Notes: generated by a model from the letters alone, not told the origin. 64,000 nucleotides of DNA from Pseudomonas khavaziana (GCF_019145205.1 NZ_JAHSTT010000002.1:186001-250000); one strand, 5' to 3'. Shown: positions 17,987 to 28,640, counted from the stretch's first letter. Made by a program: numbers and translations.

Positions 17987-18040
17987 GGTGGGTTCCAGCC
18001 TGGGTTTAACAGGCTGGAGCAAGTTATGTGCCGTGGTCGA

Positions 18041-21000
18041 TCAATTGCGCTCGGGTGGGAAGAAAACGCGCTTGGCCTGGGCCAGGTTAATGGTGCTGCG
18101 ATAGAAATCGACTTGTTGCTGTGCGTTGAGCCCTTGAACGTCATCGGCCGCCTTGCCTTGCGCTTGCTCTTGCGGGGTCTTCAAGCGAGCGGAGAGAAAG
18201 CGGTCGAGCGGGGCATCGGAGGTCGAGTAATGGAAGTGGGCATACCAAAGCACGGTTTGCGTGGACTCATCGGTCAGGGTGTATTCGTCCAGATAATCCT
18301 TGGTAGCGCTTTTGAGACGGCGTCGTTTGGCTGGTTTCTTGATGGTGACCAAGTTGCGGCTGGTAAGCCATTCAACCCTTGAGAACGTGGGTGTCCGTTG
18401 CTTGATCATTGTCTGCACCTGCTCGTTGGCCTGCTGGTAAAGGGCTTGCGCGGCATCATTGAGTTTTTTGCCCAATGCGGCGGCGGCGGGCTGCTCGCTT
18501 TCCGTGGCGTTGACCTGGGTCAGCGCTTCTTCGATAGCCTTTGCGGCCAGTTCCAGCAGCTGCGCATGTTGATGAAACATATGTTCGATGCCGATGGGGG
18601 TGCGGGACGGCTTGCCGATTTGCGCCGTGGCTCGGGCCTGGAACGCCGGTAGTTGGTCGATCAGCGACTGGCCATGGGCAACGCTGGCTTCGATCGTTGG
18701 GGCTGCAGATACGGGCGGGGGAGTGCCAGGCGATAGGTGCTCGACCCAGACACCCGGGGTTTTTTCGTGAAAAGTGGCGATGAGTTTATGGGTCAACGGC
18801 GACTTGATGTCGACAAGGTCAGTCTCAAGCCCTACCGCAGTCAGGCGTGGCTCGCCGATTAACGTGCCGTTGAAGCGGGTATGGATAAATTTTTTCATCG
18901 GCCTTGGCGGTGTCGGCGGCGGTGTCGGCCGGATGCGGGCATCCGCTTGTTCAAAGTGCAGGGGCGCCAGTGCGGCCTTGGCTCGATTGGCAAATGTGCT
19001 CAGCATCGTCCGCAGGTTTTCAATGGGCGTATCGAGGGCTTGTTCGGGGTAGTCATCGGAGAAATCCTGCAGGCGTTCGTCAATCAGCTGGAACTGCTCC
19101 ACCAGGCTCGCCAGGGTTTCAATGCGCTCGTCCAGGCGTGATTTGCTGCGCTCTTTCAGGGCGTCCTGCAAGGTCTCCACCGCAATATCTGCTGTGTCGA
19201 CAATCTTGCCGATCAGGCTCCAGGCGTCAGGCTCGGTGGTGATTGATTGCGGCTCCAGGCACAGGTTTCGCGCCAGCGTCACTTGCAGGGCCCGCAGATG
19301 ATCGCTGGTATAGAGCGGCAGTTTGGCTTTGGCTGCTCGAATCAGCTGTGTGCCCGCCCGGGCCAGTTCGCGTAATTCGGTGAAGCGCGTCTGGGTGTAA
19401 TCCAGGCGCTTGATCATGTCACCGCACAGGTCTGTCATCAGCTGCGCGTCAGTGATGCGGTTGGCCTGGGCCGACGTCGAGGGGGTTTCGATCTGGTCCA
19501 GCACCGTTTTGAGTTGCGGGGTGAAACGGATTTGCAGCTCCCGGATGCCTGCCTCGTTGAGGTCCAGTTGCGCCTTCACATAACCGAGGGCTTTTTGCTG
19601 GAAATCAGGAACTTGGGTGAAGACGTTCAAGGTCATCAAGTGTTGGCGTACCTCTTCGTATTCCAGGCTGTGGCTGTCGAGTTTGTTCATGTAGGCCTGG
19701 CGTTTGGACTGGGTTGAGCTGCCAGAGGCATCCTGCATCGCCTGGAACGCCTGTTGCAGGTCCCGTTGTGCCGCTTTCTTGGTTTGCTCGAAAGTCTTCA
19801 GCCTGGTAATCAGCTTCTCGGATTCGGCCTTTGCTTTGTCTGCTGCCTTTTTCTGCTTGCCTTTGCGCCCGCCGCCAGCCAGGCGCAGACGGGCGTCGAT
19901 AAACCACTCGCCCCGGGCGTTGTGAATAAGCGGCAGGCCCGTGCGGCTGGTCTGCTTGGGATCGACAATGACCAAGGTTTCATCACCGACCAGTTTGACC
20001 TCGAACCAGCGGGTGCCCACCGGCGCGTAGTAATGCTGTTCAAGCCGGTAAAGATGTTGGTATGGGCCTTCATCGCTGATGGCGCTTGCCAGGCCCGTGG
20101 GTTTTTCTATTTTGAAACTGTCCAGTACCGTCGCCAGGCTGCTGGTTGTGCGTGTGATTGCGCCTTGGGTGTTGAGTGGCAGGTCATGATCGGCAGGCGG
20201 CTGCTCCTTGGTGCGGGTGGAGAGCTGTTCCACGCTGATCGAGGTTTCAGCGCCGACGCTGGGTGTTTCAGCCTCGACCTTGGCAGCACCGGAACCAGGG
20301 CGGGCGCCGGTGGCCACATGCAAGGTGACAGCCATGCCCAGGTTAAGCAGTACATCGGTGAGCGCCGACCATTGTGCCTGTTGTTCACCGTGTTTGCGGG
20401 CCTCGACGAAGGTTTGCACCTGGTCGAGGATCTGCCAGATCCAGGCACCGGTATTCGCAACACGGCCCATGAAGGGCAACGCCGCATTGAAGAGCAACCA
20501 ACCGGCCTGCTTGAGCGTGGCCCAGCGGTTTTCCGCGTTGGACACCGATTGGCGGTCCGCCAGCTCCACCAGTGCCTTGGCGTTGGCATCAAACAGGCTG
20601 GTGAACAGGTCACCGTTGAGGGTTTGCTGGCCCAGGCTCATGGGGCCGCTGTAAGTCCATAGCTTGTCCGGTTCCACGAGGAAGTCGGCCACCGCCCAGG
20701 GTGACGGCAAGTCACCTGGAAATACATAGTTGGAGTAGTCGGTACGCACGGCGTCGGGCAGCCAGGCGACCACCGAGTCGCGCAGAGTCGGGGATTGTGC
20801 GATGGCATACAGCAGGTTCGCCGGTGACGGGTATTGCAACAGCACGGCTTCAAACAGCGGGCGATATAACAGGCAGGGTCCGGTTTCGGGATTTTGCGGG
20901 CCGATGATGTACATGTTGCTCACCACATCCTGCTCGTTGCTCTGCCGGCGCTTGGGTACCAAGGCCAGGGGGCGGATGACGATGGCTTGCCCATCGACAT

Positions 21001-22630
21001 AACGGTCGGCGGTTTCTGCCTGCAGGGCGGCCGCCACATAGCGATAGCCACGCTCATCGATTCCACCTTCCTGGCGTATCTTGTGCTGCAGGGCCAGTAG
21101 CGGCAGCTGGATGCGCAAGTGCTGGGTGTACAGGGTTTTGCGCCGCGCCGACTCTGCGGAGTCATCGATCAACTTGCTGCGTATCAGCGCCGGGTAGGCA
21201 CTGCCGATATCGACTTTGGTGATAAGGGATTTTACATAGTCGACGGTCAGCCACTGAGGCAGGGCCTTGCGCGTCTGCATGCGCAGGCTTTGATTACCCA
21301 CCGGCAACGCGATCAGGTTTTGCAGGGCCAGTTCAACCAGGCTGAAGGTGCTGGTTTCGATCTGCCCAGGTACCGCAAATGTGCCCCACACCACCTGGCT
21401 TTGCACCTGGATGGTCAGGGTGTCGAGTGCCATGTGAGCAGCCTCGGGGTGCTCCTTGATGATCTGCCCCTTGAGCGTGTCACGGGCGTACTGTTGGATG
21501 GCGGGAATGTCGTCCTGGTAGGTCTTGCCCTCGTTCTGGCTGTGCAGCGCGGCCAGGTCCTTGAGGTGTCGCGAATAAAAGCCCCGATCTGATTCAGAGG
21601 CCTGGGCGAGCCAGCCCGGCAGCACTTGTCGATACCAGTCAAGTTCCGGGCCCTTCGGGCTGACCTGCCCGGTTGTTCCCGTCAGTACACTCAAGGGTGG
21701 TTTCTTCGATGTGGCCGATGTGTCGATGCCGACGGTGGTGAAGGCGTCGATTTGCAGGGTGATCAGGGAGAAGGCCAGCTGCTCGAAAAAGTTGCCGACG
21801 GGTTCATACAGGCGCCACTGCAAGCGCTCATAGGTAATTGGCTGATACACCAGCGTCGTCAGGTACTCGCCCAATTGGTCCTGGGTGGTGAATTTTTTGT
21901 AGCCGTCGAAAGACTGGCAAAGGATGACGTCTTGTCCCTCGGACTGCCCCAACAGTACGGCAATAAATACTTGCGGGGTGTGGCTGGGCTTGCCATCGCT
22001 GACCAGATCGACGTCGACCAGGCAGACCTGGAACTTGCCGTCAGAGCTGCGGCTCGCCGGGTCGGGCGAGTGGTACAAACGGCGGGCCAGCGCACAGTCA
22101 TCGTCGGTCCAGCCGTCCACCTGCTGTACATTCCAGGTGTTGCGCAATGTGTTGGATAGCTCGTGCCAGTGCGGACCATTGCCGTTGCTGATGTTCCAGT
22201 AATTCACCAGCTGTTCCTTGAGCGCTTCGAACACCACAGGCGCCAGGACATTGATGACGTTAGCGATTTCGACGATGCGCACCGGCAAATGCACCGCCGG
22301 TTCGGTGAGTGGCAGGGGGGTGAGAAAATGCTCGCCTTCGATGCACAAGGTCGGTGTCTTGAGCACTGCCTGCCTGGCCAGCAGGGTACTGAGAGTTTGA
22401 TAGTGCGGGGGGCTGGAGATGATCTTGTCGTCGACCAGCTCCCACACCGGCGTACCCAGCAGGGTGGTGTCCGGATTGATGTGCAGGTCGGGGTATTGTT
22501 CTTCCAGGGATTCGCGCAGCAGTTGGCCGGCCACCTCGGTGATCGAGGGACCGGCACACAGCTGGGTGATCAGTTTAAGAGGTAGGTCTTCGGGTTTGGC
22601 AGCCTGCGCGGTGGCGCTTGAAGTGGTCAT
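18041..22630 (-). CDS. Giant dermonecrotic-toxin-domain (DUF6543-type) protein, paralogue B
   Basis: 1529 aa, ATG 22630 with AGGGATGT upstream. It is a full-length paralogue of the protein at 9990-14615: shared blocks run from the N-terminal 'LREQYPxLxIxPD'-like segment (here LEEQYPDLHINPD) through 'WGTFAVPGQIETS', 'GYRYVAAALQAE' (about residue 530), 'GPCLLYRPLFEAVLLQYPS' and 'FHEKTPGVWVEH' to a terminal 'DYLDEYTL...LWYAHFHY'. Two hydrophobic helices occur around residues 700-775 ('LFNAALPFMGRVANTGAWIW', 'LLNLGMAVTLHVA'), as in the paralogue. The middle 'KGKQKKAADKAKAESEKLITRLK' stretch is coiled-coil-like and differs. There is no signal peptide and no adjacent secretion or immunity gene. Probable toxin-like protein of unknown mode of action. 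Confidence 0.7.
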   Translation of the reverse strand: MTTSSATAQAAKPEDLPLKLITQLCAGPSITEVAGQLLRESLEEQYPDLHINPDTTLLGTPVWELVDDKIISSPPHYQTLSTLLARQAVLKTPTLCIEGEHFLTPLPLTEPAVHLPVRIVEIANVINVLAPVVFEALKEQLVNYWNISNGNGPHWHELSNTLRNTWNVQQVDGWTDDDCALARRLYHSPDPASRSSDGKFQVCLVDVDLVSDGKPSHTPQVFIAVLLGQSEGQDVILCQSFDGYKKFTTQDQLGEYLTTLVYQPITYERLQWRLYEPVGNFFEQLAFSLITLQIDAFTTVGIDTSATSKKPPLSVLTGTTGQVSPKGPELDWYRQVLPGWLAQASESDRGFYSRHLKDLAALHSQNEGKTYQDDIPAIQQYARDTLKGQIIKEHPEAAHMALDTLTIQVQSQVVWGTFAVPGQIETSTFSLVELALQNLIALPVGNQSLRMQTRKALPQWLTVDYVKSLITKVDIGSAYPALIRSKLIDDSAESARRKTLYTQHLRIQLPLLALQHKIRQEGGIDERGYRYVAAALQAETADRYVDGQAIVIRPLALVPKRRQSNEQDVVSNMYIIGPQNPETGPCLLYRPLFEAVLLQYPSPANLLYAIAQSPTLRDSVVAWLPDAVRTDYSNYVFPGDLPSPWAVADFLVEPDKLWTYSGPMSLGQQTLNGDLFTSLFDANAKALVELADRQSVSNAENRWATLKQAGWLLFNAALPFMGRVANTGAWIWQILDQVQTFVEARKHGEQQAQWSALTDVLLNLGMAVTLHVATGARPGSGAAKVEAETPSVGAETSISVEQLSTRTKEQPPADHDLPLNTQGAITRTTSSLATVLDSFKIEKPTGLASAISDEGPYQHLYRLEQHYYAPVGTRWFEVKLVGDETLVIVDPKQTSRTGLPLIHNARGEWFIDARLRLAGGGRKGKQKKAADKAKAESEKLITRLKTFEQTKKAAQRDLQQAFQAMQDASGSSTQSKRQAYMNKLDSHSLEYEEVRQHLMTLNVFTQVPDFQQKALGYVKAQLDLNEAGIRELQIRFTPQLKTVLDQIETPSTSAQANRITDAQLMTDLCGDMIKRLDYTQTRFTELRELARAGTQLIRAAKAKLPLYTSDHLRALQVTLARNLCLEPQSITTEPDAWSLIGKIVDTADIAVETLQDALKERSKSRLDERIETLASLVEQFQLIDERLQDFSDDYPEQALDTPIENLRTMLSTFANRAKAALAPLHFEQADARIRPTPPPTPPRPMKKFIHTRFNGTLIGEPRLTAVGLETDLVDIKSPLTHKLIATFHEKTPGVWVEHLSPGTPPPVSAAPTIEASVAHGQSLIDQLPAFQARATAQIGKPSRTPIGIEHMFHQHAQLLELAAKAIEEALTQVNATESEQPAAAALGKKLNDAAQALYQQANEQVQTMIKQRTPTFSRVEWLTSRNLVTIKKPAKRRRLKSATKDYLDEYTLTDESTQTVLWYAHFHYSTSDAPLDRFLSARLKTPQEQAQGKAADDVQGLNAQQQVDFYRSTINLAQAKRVFFPPERN

Positions 22631-22723
22631 GGTACATCCCTGTCTTGCCGATGGATGGGAGCAACCGGAGGGTCAGTCCCGGGGTTTCCATGCTAGAAAG
22701 GCGCAAGACAGGGCAGGGGGTAG

Positions 22724-23707
22724 TTATCTAGGGAGGGCCTCGGTTCCCAGGTCCAGCTCCACCAGACGGCGGATCTCTTCACAGGCCAGGCCAGCACCGA
22801 GCAGGGCGTGGAGCTTGCCGAACGCCGCTTCACGGGTCATGCCAGCACCCGACAGCACTCCGGCATCGCGCAAGCGGCTACCGGCTTCGTAGACATCCAG
22901 TTCCACACCGCCTTCATGGCACTGGGTAATGGCGACCACCACCACATCCCGGGCCTGTGCGCGCTTGAGGCTGGCGAGGAACTCGGGGTTGTCGCTGGGC
23001 CCGGTGCCGCTGCCATAGCACTCCAGGATCAGCGCCTGTATGCCGCTGTCGACCAGGCTGTCCACCAGCGCGGCGCGCATGCCAGGCACCAGCGGTAATA
23101 CGCCGATATCTGCCATGGTCTTGGGCTGGCGATAATCCAGCGTGGCCGGCAGTGATTCGGCACGGGGCTGGTTGCCCATGCGCTGCAAGGCTGCAAATGG
23201 ATGACGGCCGAAGCTGCGCACCTTGGCGCAACGGGTCGGCGGTAGCAGTTGGCCGTGGAAATACAGCTGCACGCCGGATGCCAAGCCTTCGCCCAACGCG
23301 GTCAAGGCGCCGCTGACGTTTTCCCAGGCATCGCTGTCCGGCACGCCGGCGGGCAGCATCGAACCGGTAAACAGCACCGGTGCGGGCAGGCCCAGCAGTT
23401 GGAAACTCATGGCTGCCGCGCTGTAGGCCAGGGTGTCGGTGCCGTGCAGGATCAGTACGGCATCGCAGCCCTCGTCCACCGCTTCAACCACGGCGCTGCG
23501 CAGACGCTGCCAATAGGCCGGGGTCATGTTGGCGCTATCGATCAGCGGTGACATCTCGCGAAAGCGCCAGGCGGGTATCGATTGATTGGCAAGCTGCTCG
23601 CGCATGCGCGCTTCAAAACCCGATGCCGGGGCCAGGCCGTTGGCGCTGGCCTGCATGCCGATGGTGCCACCGGTGTAGAGCACCATCACGTTGTTAGCTG
23701 AATGCAT
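22724..23707 (-). CDS. L-asparaginase (cytoplasmic type I-like)
   Basis: 327 aa; hydrolyses asparagine to aspartate and ammonia. The active-site threonine pair is visible: Thr12 in 'LYTGGTIG' and Thr90-Asp91 in 'LHGTDT', with Ser58 in 'LIDSAN'. The absence of a signal peptide and the short length point to the AnsA-type cytoplasmic enzyme rather than the periplasmic type II. It follows the AGCS symporter gene in the same direction, and aspartase lies further upstream, so the three serve uptake and breakdown of asparagine/aspartate or related amino acids to fumarate and ammonia. Confidence 0.92.
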   Translation of the reverse strand: MHSANNVMVLYTGGTIGMQASANGLAPASGFEARMREQLANQSIPAWRFREMSPLIDSANMTPAYWQRLRSAVVEAVDEGCDAVLILHGTDTLAYSAAAMSFQLLGLPAPVLFTGSMLPAGVPDSDAWENVSGALTALGEGLASGVQLYFHGQLLPPTRCAKVRSFGRHPFAALQRMGNQPRAESLPATLDYRQPKTMADIGVLPLVPGMRAALVDSLVDSGIQALILECYGSGTGPSDNPEFLASLKRAQARDVVVVAITQCHEGGVELDVYEAGSRLRDAGVLSGAGMTREAAFGKLHALLGAGLACEEIRRLVELDLGTEALPR

Positions 23708-23725
23708 TGAAGAATCTCCTGAACG

Positions 23726-23769
23726 AAAAACGCCGCCGGGCCCAGAGCATGCCCAAGGCCGGGCGGCGT
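23726..23769 (-). terminator. Rho-independent terminator between the symporter and asparaginase genes
   Basis: In the minus direction CGCCGCCCGGCC pairs with GCCCGGCGGCG around a 15-nt loop and is followed by TTTTTCG. It would stop most transcription from the symporter gene before asparaginase, whose expression may therefore rely on read-through or its own promoter. Confidence 0.75.
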
Positions 23770-23784
23770 GTCATCTATCTACGC

Positions 23785-25236
23785 TTAGCGTTGCGCAGGG
23801 GCGATTGATTCAGCAGTGGTTTGCACGGCAGGCTCCGGTTTTACCGGGTTGGCCGGCCAGGCCTTGCGGTCCAGGTCCAGGTCAGGGAACTGGCTGGAGT
23901 CGAACACCGGGGTCTTGATGCCTGCTGCACGCTGGTTGTCGTAGTCGTTCAGGATACGCATGGCGATCTTGAACAGGAACGCCAGGGCGAACAGGTTGAC
24001 GAACGCCAGCATGGTCATGGTGATGTCGGCGAAGGCGAACACGGTGCTCAGGTTCTCGATGGAACCCCAGAAGATCAGCACCAATACCAATGCGCGGTAG
24101 CCCATCAGCACCTTGCGGTTATTGCCGACCAGGAAGCGCAGGTTGCTCTCGCCCAGGTAGTAGTTGTACATGATCGAGGTGAACACGAACAACGCCAGGG
24201 CCACCGAGATAAACATGCGGCCCCAGTCGCCGACCACCGCCGCCAGGGAGTTCTGGGTCAGGGCAATGCCGTCGCCTTCAAAGCCCGGGGTGTAGAAACC
24301 GGAGAGCAGGATCAGCAACGCGGTGCAGGTGCAGATGATGAACGTGTCGAGGAACACGCTGAACGCTTGCACCACACCTTGGGCAATCGGGTGTTCTACC
24401 GAAGCGACTGCCGCTACGTTAGGCGCACTGCCCAAGCCGGCTTCGTTGGCGAATACGCCGCGTTTCACACCCATGATGATTGCGCTGCCGACCAGGCCAC
24501 CGAAGGCTTGGTCGAGGCCGAAGGCGCTCTTGACGATGGTCGCGAGCATGGCGGGTACGTGGTCGAATTGCAGCACGATCACGTACAGGGTCACGGCGAT
24601 GTAGACCAGGGTCTTGACCGGCACCAGCAGGTCGGCGATCGAGGCGATACGCTTGATCCCGCCAATGAACACCAGGCCCAGCAACACCGCCAGCGCGAGG
24701 CCGGTGTAAGTGGTATCCAGGCCGAAGGCGTTGTTCAGCGAGTGGGTCACAGCGTGGGCTTGCAGGCCGTTGAAGGCAAAACCGAAGGTCACCAGCAGCA
24801 GGAACGCCATGACCATGCCCAGCCAGCGTTTGTGCAGGCCATGCTGGATGTAATACGCCGGGCCGCCACGGTAGGTGCCTTCGGCGTCGGTGCGTTTGTA
24901 CAGCTGGCCAAGGGAGCACTCGATGAAGCTCGAGGACATGCCCACCAGTGCGGTGACCCACATCCAGAACACGGCGCCCGGGCCACCCAGGGTCACGGCA
25001 ATACCGACGCCTGCAATGTTACCGGCACCCACGCGGCCCGCCAGGCTGAGCATCAGCGCCTGGAACGAGCTGAGTTGGCCGGCACTGCTCTTCAGGCTGT
25101 CTTTAAACACCGAGAACATATGGAAAAAGTGACGCAGTTGAACGAAACGCGAGCGGATCGTGAAATAACCGCCGAGCCCGACTATGAGCACGATCAGTAC
25201 TTTCCCTGAGAGGAAGTCGTTGATGACTTCGAGCAT
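23785..25236 (-). CDS. AGCS-family alanine/glycine:sodium symporter
   Basis: 483 aa from ATG 25236 with GAGGAAC upstream. It is a polytopic inner-membrane protein with the family signatures 'FQALMLSLAGRVGAGNIAGVGIAV' near residues 65-90, 'GGPGAVFWMWVTALVGMSSSF', and 'GVFANEAGLGSAPNVAAVAS' in the middle. These carriers import alanine, glycine or related amino acids with Na+. Context (aspartase upstream, asparaginase downstream) suggests the substrate may be an amide or acidic amino acid, but that is inference. The C-terminal tail (from about residue 455) is soluble and proline-rich. Confidence 0.92.
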   Translation of the reverse strand: MLEVINDFLSGKVLIVLIVGLGGYFTIRSRFVQLRHFFHMFSVFKDSLKSSAGQLSSFQALMLSLAGRVGAGNIAGVGIAVTLGGPGAVFWMWVTALVGMSSSFIECSLGQLYKRTDAEGTYRGGPAYYIQHGLHKRWLGMVMAFLLLVTFGFAFNGLQAHAVTHSLNNAFGLDTTYTGLALAVLLGLVFIGGIKRIASIADLLVPVKTLVYIAVTLYVIVLQFDHVPAMLATIVKSAFGLDQAFGGLVGSAIIMGVKRGVFANEAGLGSAPNVAAVASVEHPIAQGVVQAFSVFLDTFIICTCTALLILLSGFYTPGFEGDGIALTQNSLAAVVGDWGRMFISVALALFVFTSIMYNYYLGESNLRFLVGNNRKVLMGYRALVLVLIFWGSIENLSTVFAFADITMTMLAFVNLFALAFLFKIAMRILNDYDNQRAAGIKTPVFDSSQFPDLDLDRKAWPANPVKPEPAVQTTAESIAPAQR

Positions 25237-25459
25237 GGAGTGTTCCTCGCTGATTTTTCTGATGGCAAACGCAGGACGGTCCGATGCATCGCTCGGCACC
25301 AGGCAGTGCACGACGCTTCGATCCCCATCCTTTTGCGGGTGTTGTTATTCATGCGGTTTCGCGTGGTACCCGGGCCTCGTTACCGATGGCCGCAGACGCG
25401 AGAGGGGCGGCACTATACCTAGGCGAGACTGATCCGTCTGCACGGGCTGATTAAAGGTT

Positions 25460-25559
25460 TGTAGGAGCGAGCTTGCTCGCGAAGGTCGTTAACGATGAAG
25501 TTGGCTGTCTGGATGGTTGCGGTCTCCTTACGTTTTTCGCGAGCAAGCTCGCTCCTACA
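25460..25559. repeat. Paired inverted REP (TGTAGGAGCGAGC family)
   Basis: The arms TGTAGGAGCGAGCTTGCTC and its reverse complement (ending 25559) are perfect for 24 nt and flank a 52-nt spacer, total 100 bp. An element of the same family and length is at 35600-35699. The arms are themselves palindromic (GAGCGAGCTTGCTC). It occupies the 416-nt gap between the symporter start and aspA end together with the aspA terminator; the rest of that gap is the symporter promoter region. Confidence 0.9.
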
Positions 25560-25562
25560 AGC

Positions 25563-25604
25563 AAAAAAAAAGGGCCTGAAGAACGAGCCTTCAGGCCCTC
25601 AAAA
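25563..25604 (-). terminator. Rho-independent terminator after aspA
   Basis: In the minus direction GGGCCTGAAG...CTTCAGGCCC forms a 10-bp stem with a 7-nt loop, followed by a run of T residues (A run at 25563-25571 on the plus strand). Confidence 0.9.
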
Positions 25605-25652
25605 GGTGAGAGGTGTCTAGTCCCTCAACCTGGTGAGCGGTGCAACAAACGC

Positions 25653-27077
<1,425 letters not shown>

Positions 27078-27259
27078 GACGGAAATCATCTCGATATGGA
27101 CCCGGAACTGGCCGGAACGCTGCGAATGCTAGGCTTGTAGAACTTTTTGGGCCAATGCTGTTAAACACTGGCCTATGCACAAACGGCATAATGTGGATGT
27201 GACCCAGCTATGATGGCGGGCGTGTGTGCCAAAATGGTGCATACCCTTGGGAGGAAGTG

Positions 27260-28168
27260 ATGAACCTTGAGAGCAAATGGCTGGAAGACTTCAGCGCCCT
27301 GGCGGCCACCCGCAGTTTTTCCCAGGCTGCGGAACGGCGCTTTGTCACCCAGCCGGCGTTCAGTCGCCGTATCCGTAGCCTTGAGGCCGCGTTGGGCCTG
27401 ACCCTGGTCAACCGCTCACGCACGCCCGTGGAATTGACGGCGGCGGGGCAGCTGTTTCTGGTGACTGCGCGCACGGTGGTCGAACAGCTGGGCGAAGTAT
27501 TACGCCATTTGCATCACCTGGAAGGCGGGCAGGGCGAAGTCATGCAGGTGGCGGCCGCGCACTCGCTGGCACTGGGGTTCTTCCCACGTTGGATCGCACA
27601 GCTGCGCAACGAGGGCCTGAACATCGCCACGCGACTGGTCGCCACCAACGTCGGTGATGCCGTGCATGCTCTGCGCGAAGGCGGTTGCGACCTGATGCTG
27701 GCGTTTTACGACCCGGATGCCGCCATGCAGATGGACGCCGAGATATTCCCGTCGCTGCACTTGGGCAACACCGAAATGCTCCCGGTGTGCGCCGCCGATG
27801 CCGACGGCAAGCCGCTGTTCGACCTCGAAGGCGAGGGCAGTGTGCCGTTGCTGGCCTACAGCGCCGGGGCGTTCCTTGGCCGCTCGGTGAATTTGCTGCT
27901 GCGCCAGCGCGCCCTGCGCTTCACTACCATCTATGAAACCGCCATGGCCGACAGCCTCAAGAGCATGGCCCTTGAAGGCTTGGGTATCGCCTGGGTGCCG
28001 CAGTTAAGCGTGCGTGCCGAACTGGCCCGAGGCGAATTGGTGGTATGCGGCGGGCCGCAGTGGCATGTGCCGCTGGAAATCCGCCTGTATCGCTGCGCGC
28101 TGGTGCGCAAGGCGAATGTGCGTTTGTTGTGGCGCAAGCTGGAAGGAGGCGCGGCGCAAAGTACCTGA
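27260..28168 (+). CDS. LysR-type regulator divergent from aspA
   Basis: 302 aa from ATG 27260, preceded by GGGAGG. The N-terminal helix-turn-helix ('WLEDFSALAATRSFSQAAERRFVTQPAFSRRIRSLEAALGLTLVNRS') is typical of LysR regulators, followed by the two-lobed ligand domain. It is transcribed away from aspA with a 182-nt intergenic region, the classical arrangement for a regulator of its neighbour. An aspartate or asparagine-derived ligand would fit the context; not provable from sequence. A REPIN-like element follows its stop. Confidence 0.9.
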   Translation: MNLESKWLEDFSALAATRSFSQAAERRFVTQPAFSRRIRSLEAALGLTLVNRSRTPVELTAAGQLFLVTARTVVEQLGEVLRHLHHLEGGQGEVMQVAAAHSLALGFFPRWIAQLRNEGLNIATRLVATNVGDAVHALREGGCDLMLAFYDPDAAMQMDAEIFPSLHLGNTEMLPVCAADADGKPLFDLEGEGSVPLLAYSAGAFLGRSVNLLLRQRALRFTTIYETAMADSLKSMALEGLGIAWVPQLSVRAELARGELVVCGGPQWHVPLEIRLYRCALVRKANVRLLWRKLEGGAAQST

Positions 28169-28186
28169 GCCTGACACAGATCCAAT

Positions 28187-28273
28187 GTGGGAGGGGGCTT
28201 GCTCCCGATAGCGGTGTGTCAGGCGCTGATTAGGACACTGAAACACCGCTATCGGGAGCAAGCCCCCTCCCAC
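28187..28273. repeat. REPIN-like element (GTGGGAGGGGGC family)
   Basis: Arms GTGGGAGGGGGCTTGCTC... and its reverse complement, reaching about 26 nt each (through GATAGC), flank a 35-nt spacer; total 87 bp. The same architecture recurs at 31215, 39784, 42681, 44288 and 59759. Confidence 0.92.
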
Positions 28274-28356
28274 AGGGTTTTGCGGTGTAGGGGACTGACT
28301 CAAGAGTCAATAAAACCGCCGGTTTGGGCGGCTAGACAGATGGTCATTCCAGGGGC

Positions 28357-28383
28357 TGTTTATCTGGATTATTACGGTATACT
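28357..28383 (+). promoter_or_regulatory. Probable purE promoter
   Basis: A good -10 hexamer TATACT at 28378-28383 lies about 260 nt before purE; the -35 is weak (TGTTTA region, spacing 15). It would produce a leader of about 250 nt that includes the large inverted repeat and the terminator described next. Confidence 0.5.
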
Positions 28384-28421
28384 GCGCGGCCTTCGGCCGG
28401 TCCAACCGGCCGCGTTTCGAG

Positions 28422-28544
28422 GTCAGAACTCGCCGAGCGAAGATCAGGCAAGGCAAAAACAAGCGAGAAAGCGGAGTTGGCTTTAGCCAATGAGCATTCC
28501 GAGTTTGTTTTTAACGCAGCCTGATTGAGCGTAGGCAGTTCTGG
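28422..28544. repeat. 123-nt imperfect inverted repeat in the purE leader (MITE-like or structured RNA)
   Basis: Left arm GTCAGAACT...GATCAGGC (28422-28449) matches the reverse complement of the right arm GCCTGATTGAGCG...AGTTCTGGC (28518-28544). Inside, AAAAACAAGC pairs with GTTTGTTTTT, so nearly the whole element folds on itself around GGCTTTAGCC. I recall similar sequences repeated in Pseudomonas genomes, which would make it a non-autonomous repeat, but I cannot confirm copy number; none is elsewhere in this window. Confidence 0.55.
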
Positions 28545-28560
28545 CCCGAAACTAATTCGT

Positions 28561-28603
28561 ACAACAAGCCACGCCGGTCTCCCGCGTGGCTTGTTGTTTT
28601 TTG
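28561..28603 (+). terminator. Strong rho-independent terminator 38 nt upstream of purE
   Basis: A perfect 14-bp stem (ACAACAAGCCACGC / GCGTGGCTTGTTGT) with a 9-nt loop is followed by six T residues. It points toward purE and lies between its probable promoter and its start codon, so it is either an attenuator or the end of a small RNA transcribed from 28390. Confidence 0.85.
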
Positions 28604-28640
28604 ACGCGCCTGCAGGCGCCCAGAGAGAAGAGGCACGACG

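Noticed and set aside
28390..28640. Purine riboswitch in the purE leader
   Set aside because: The conserved loops and three-way junction of guanine/adenine riboswitches are not visible; the leader is a single long fold-back plus a terminator.
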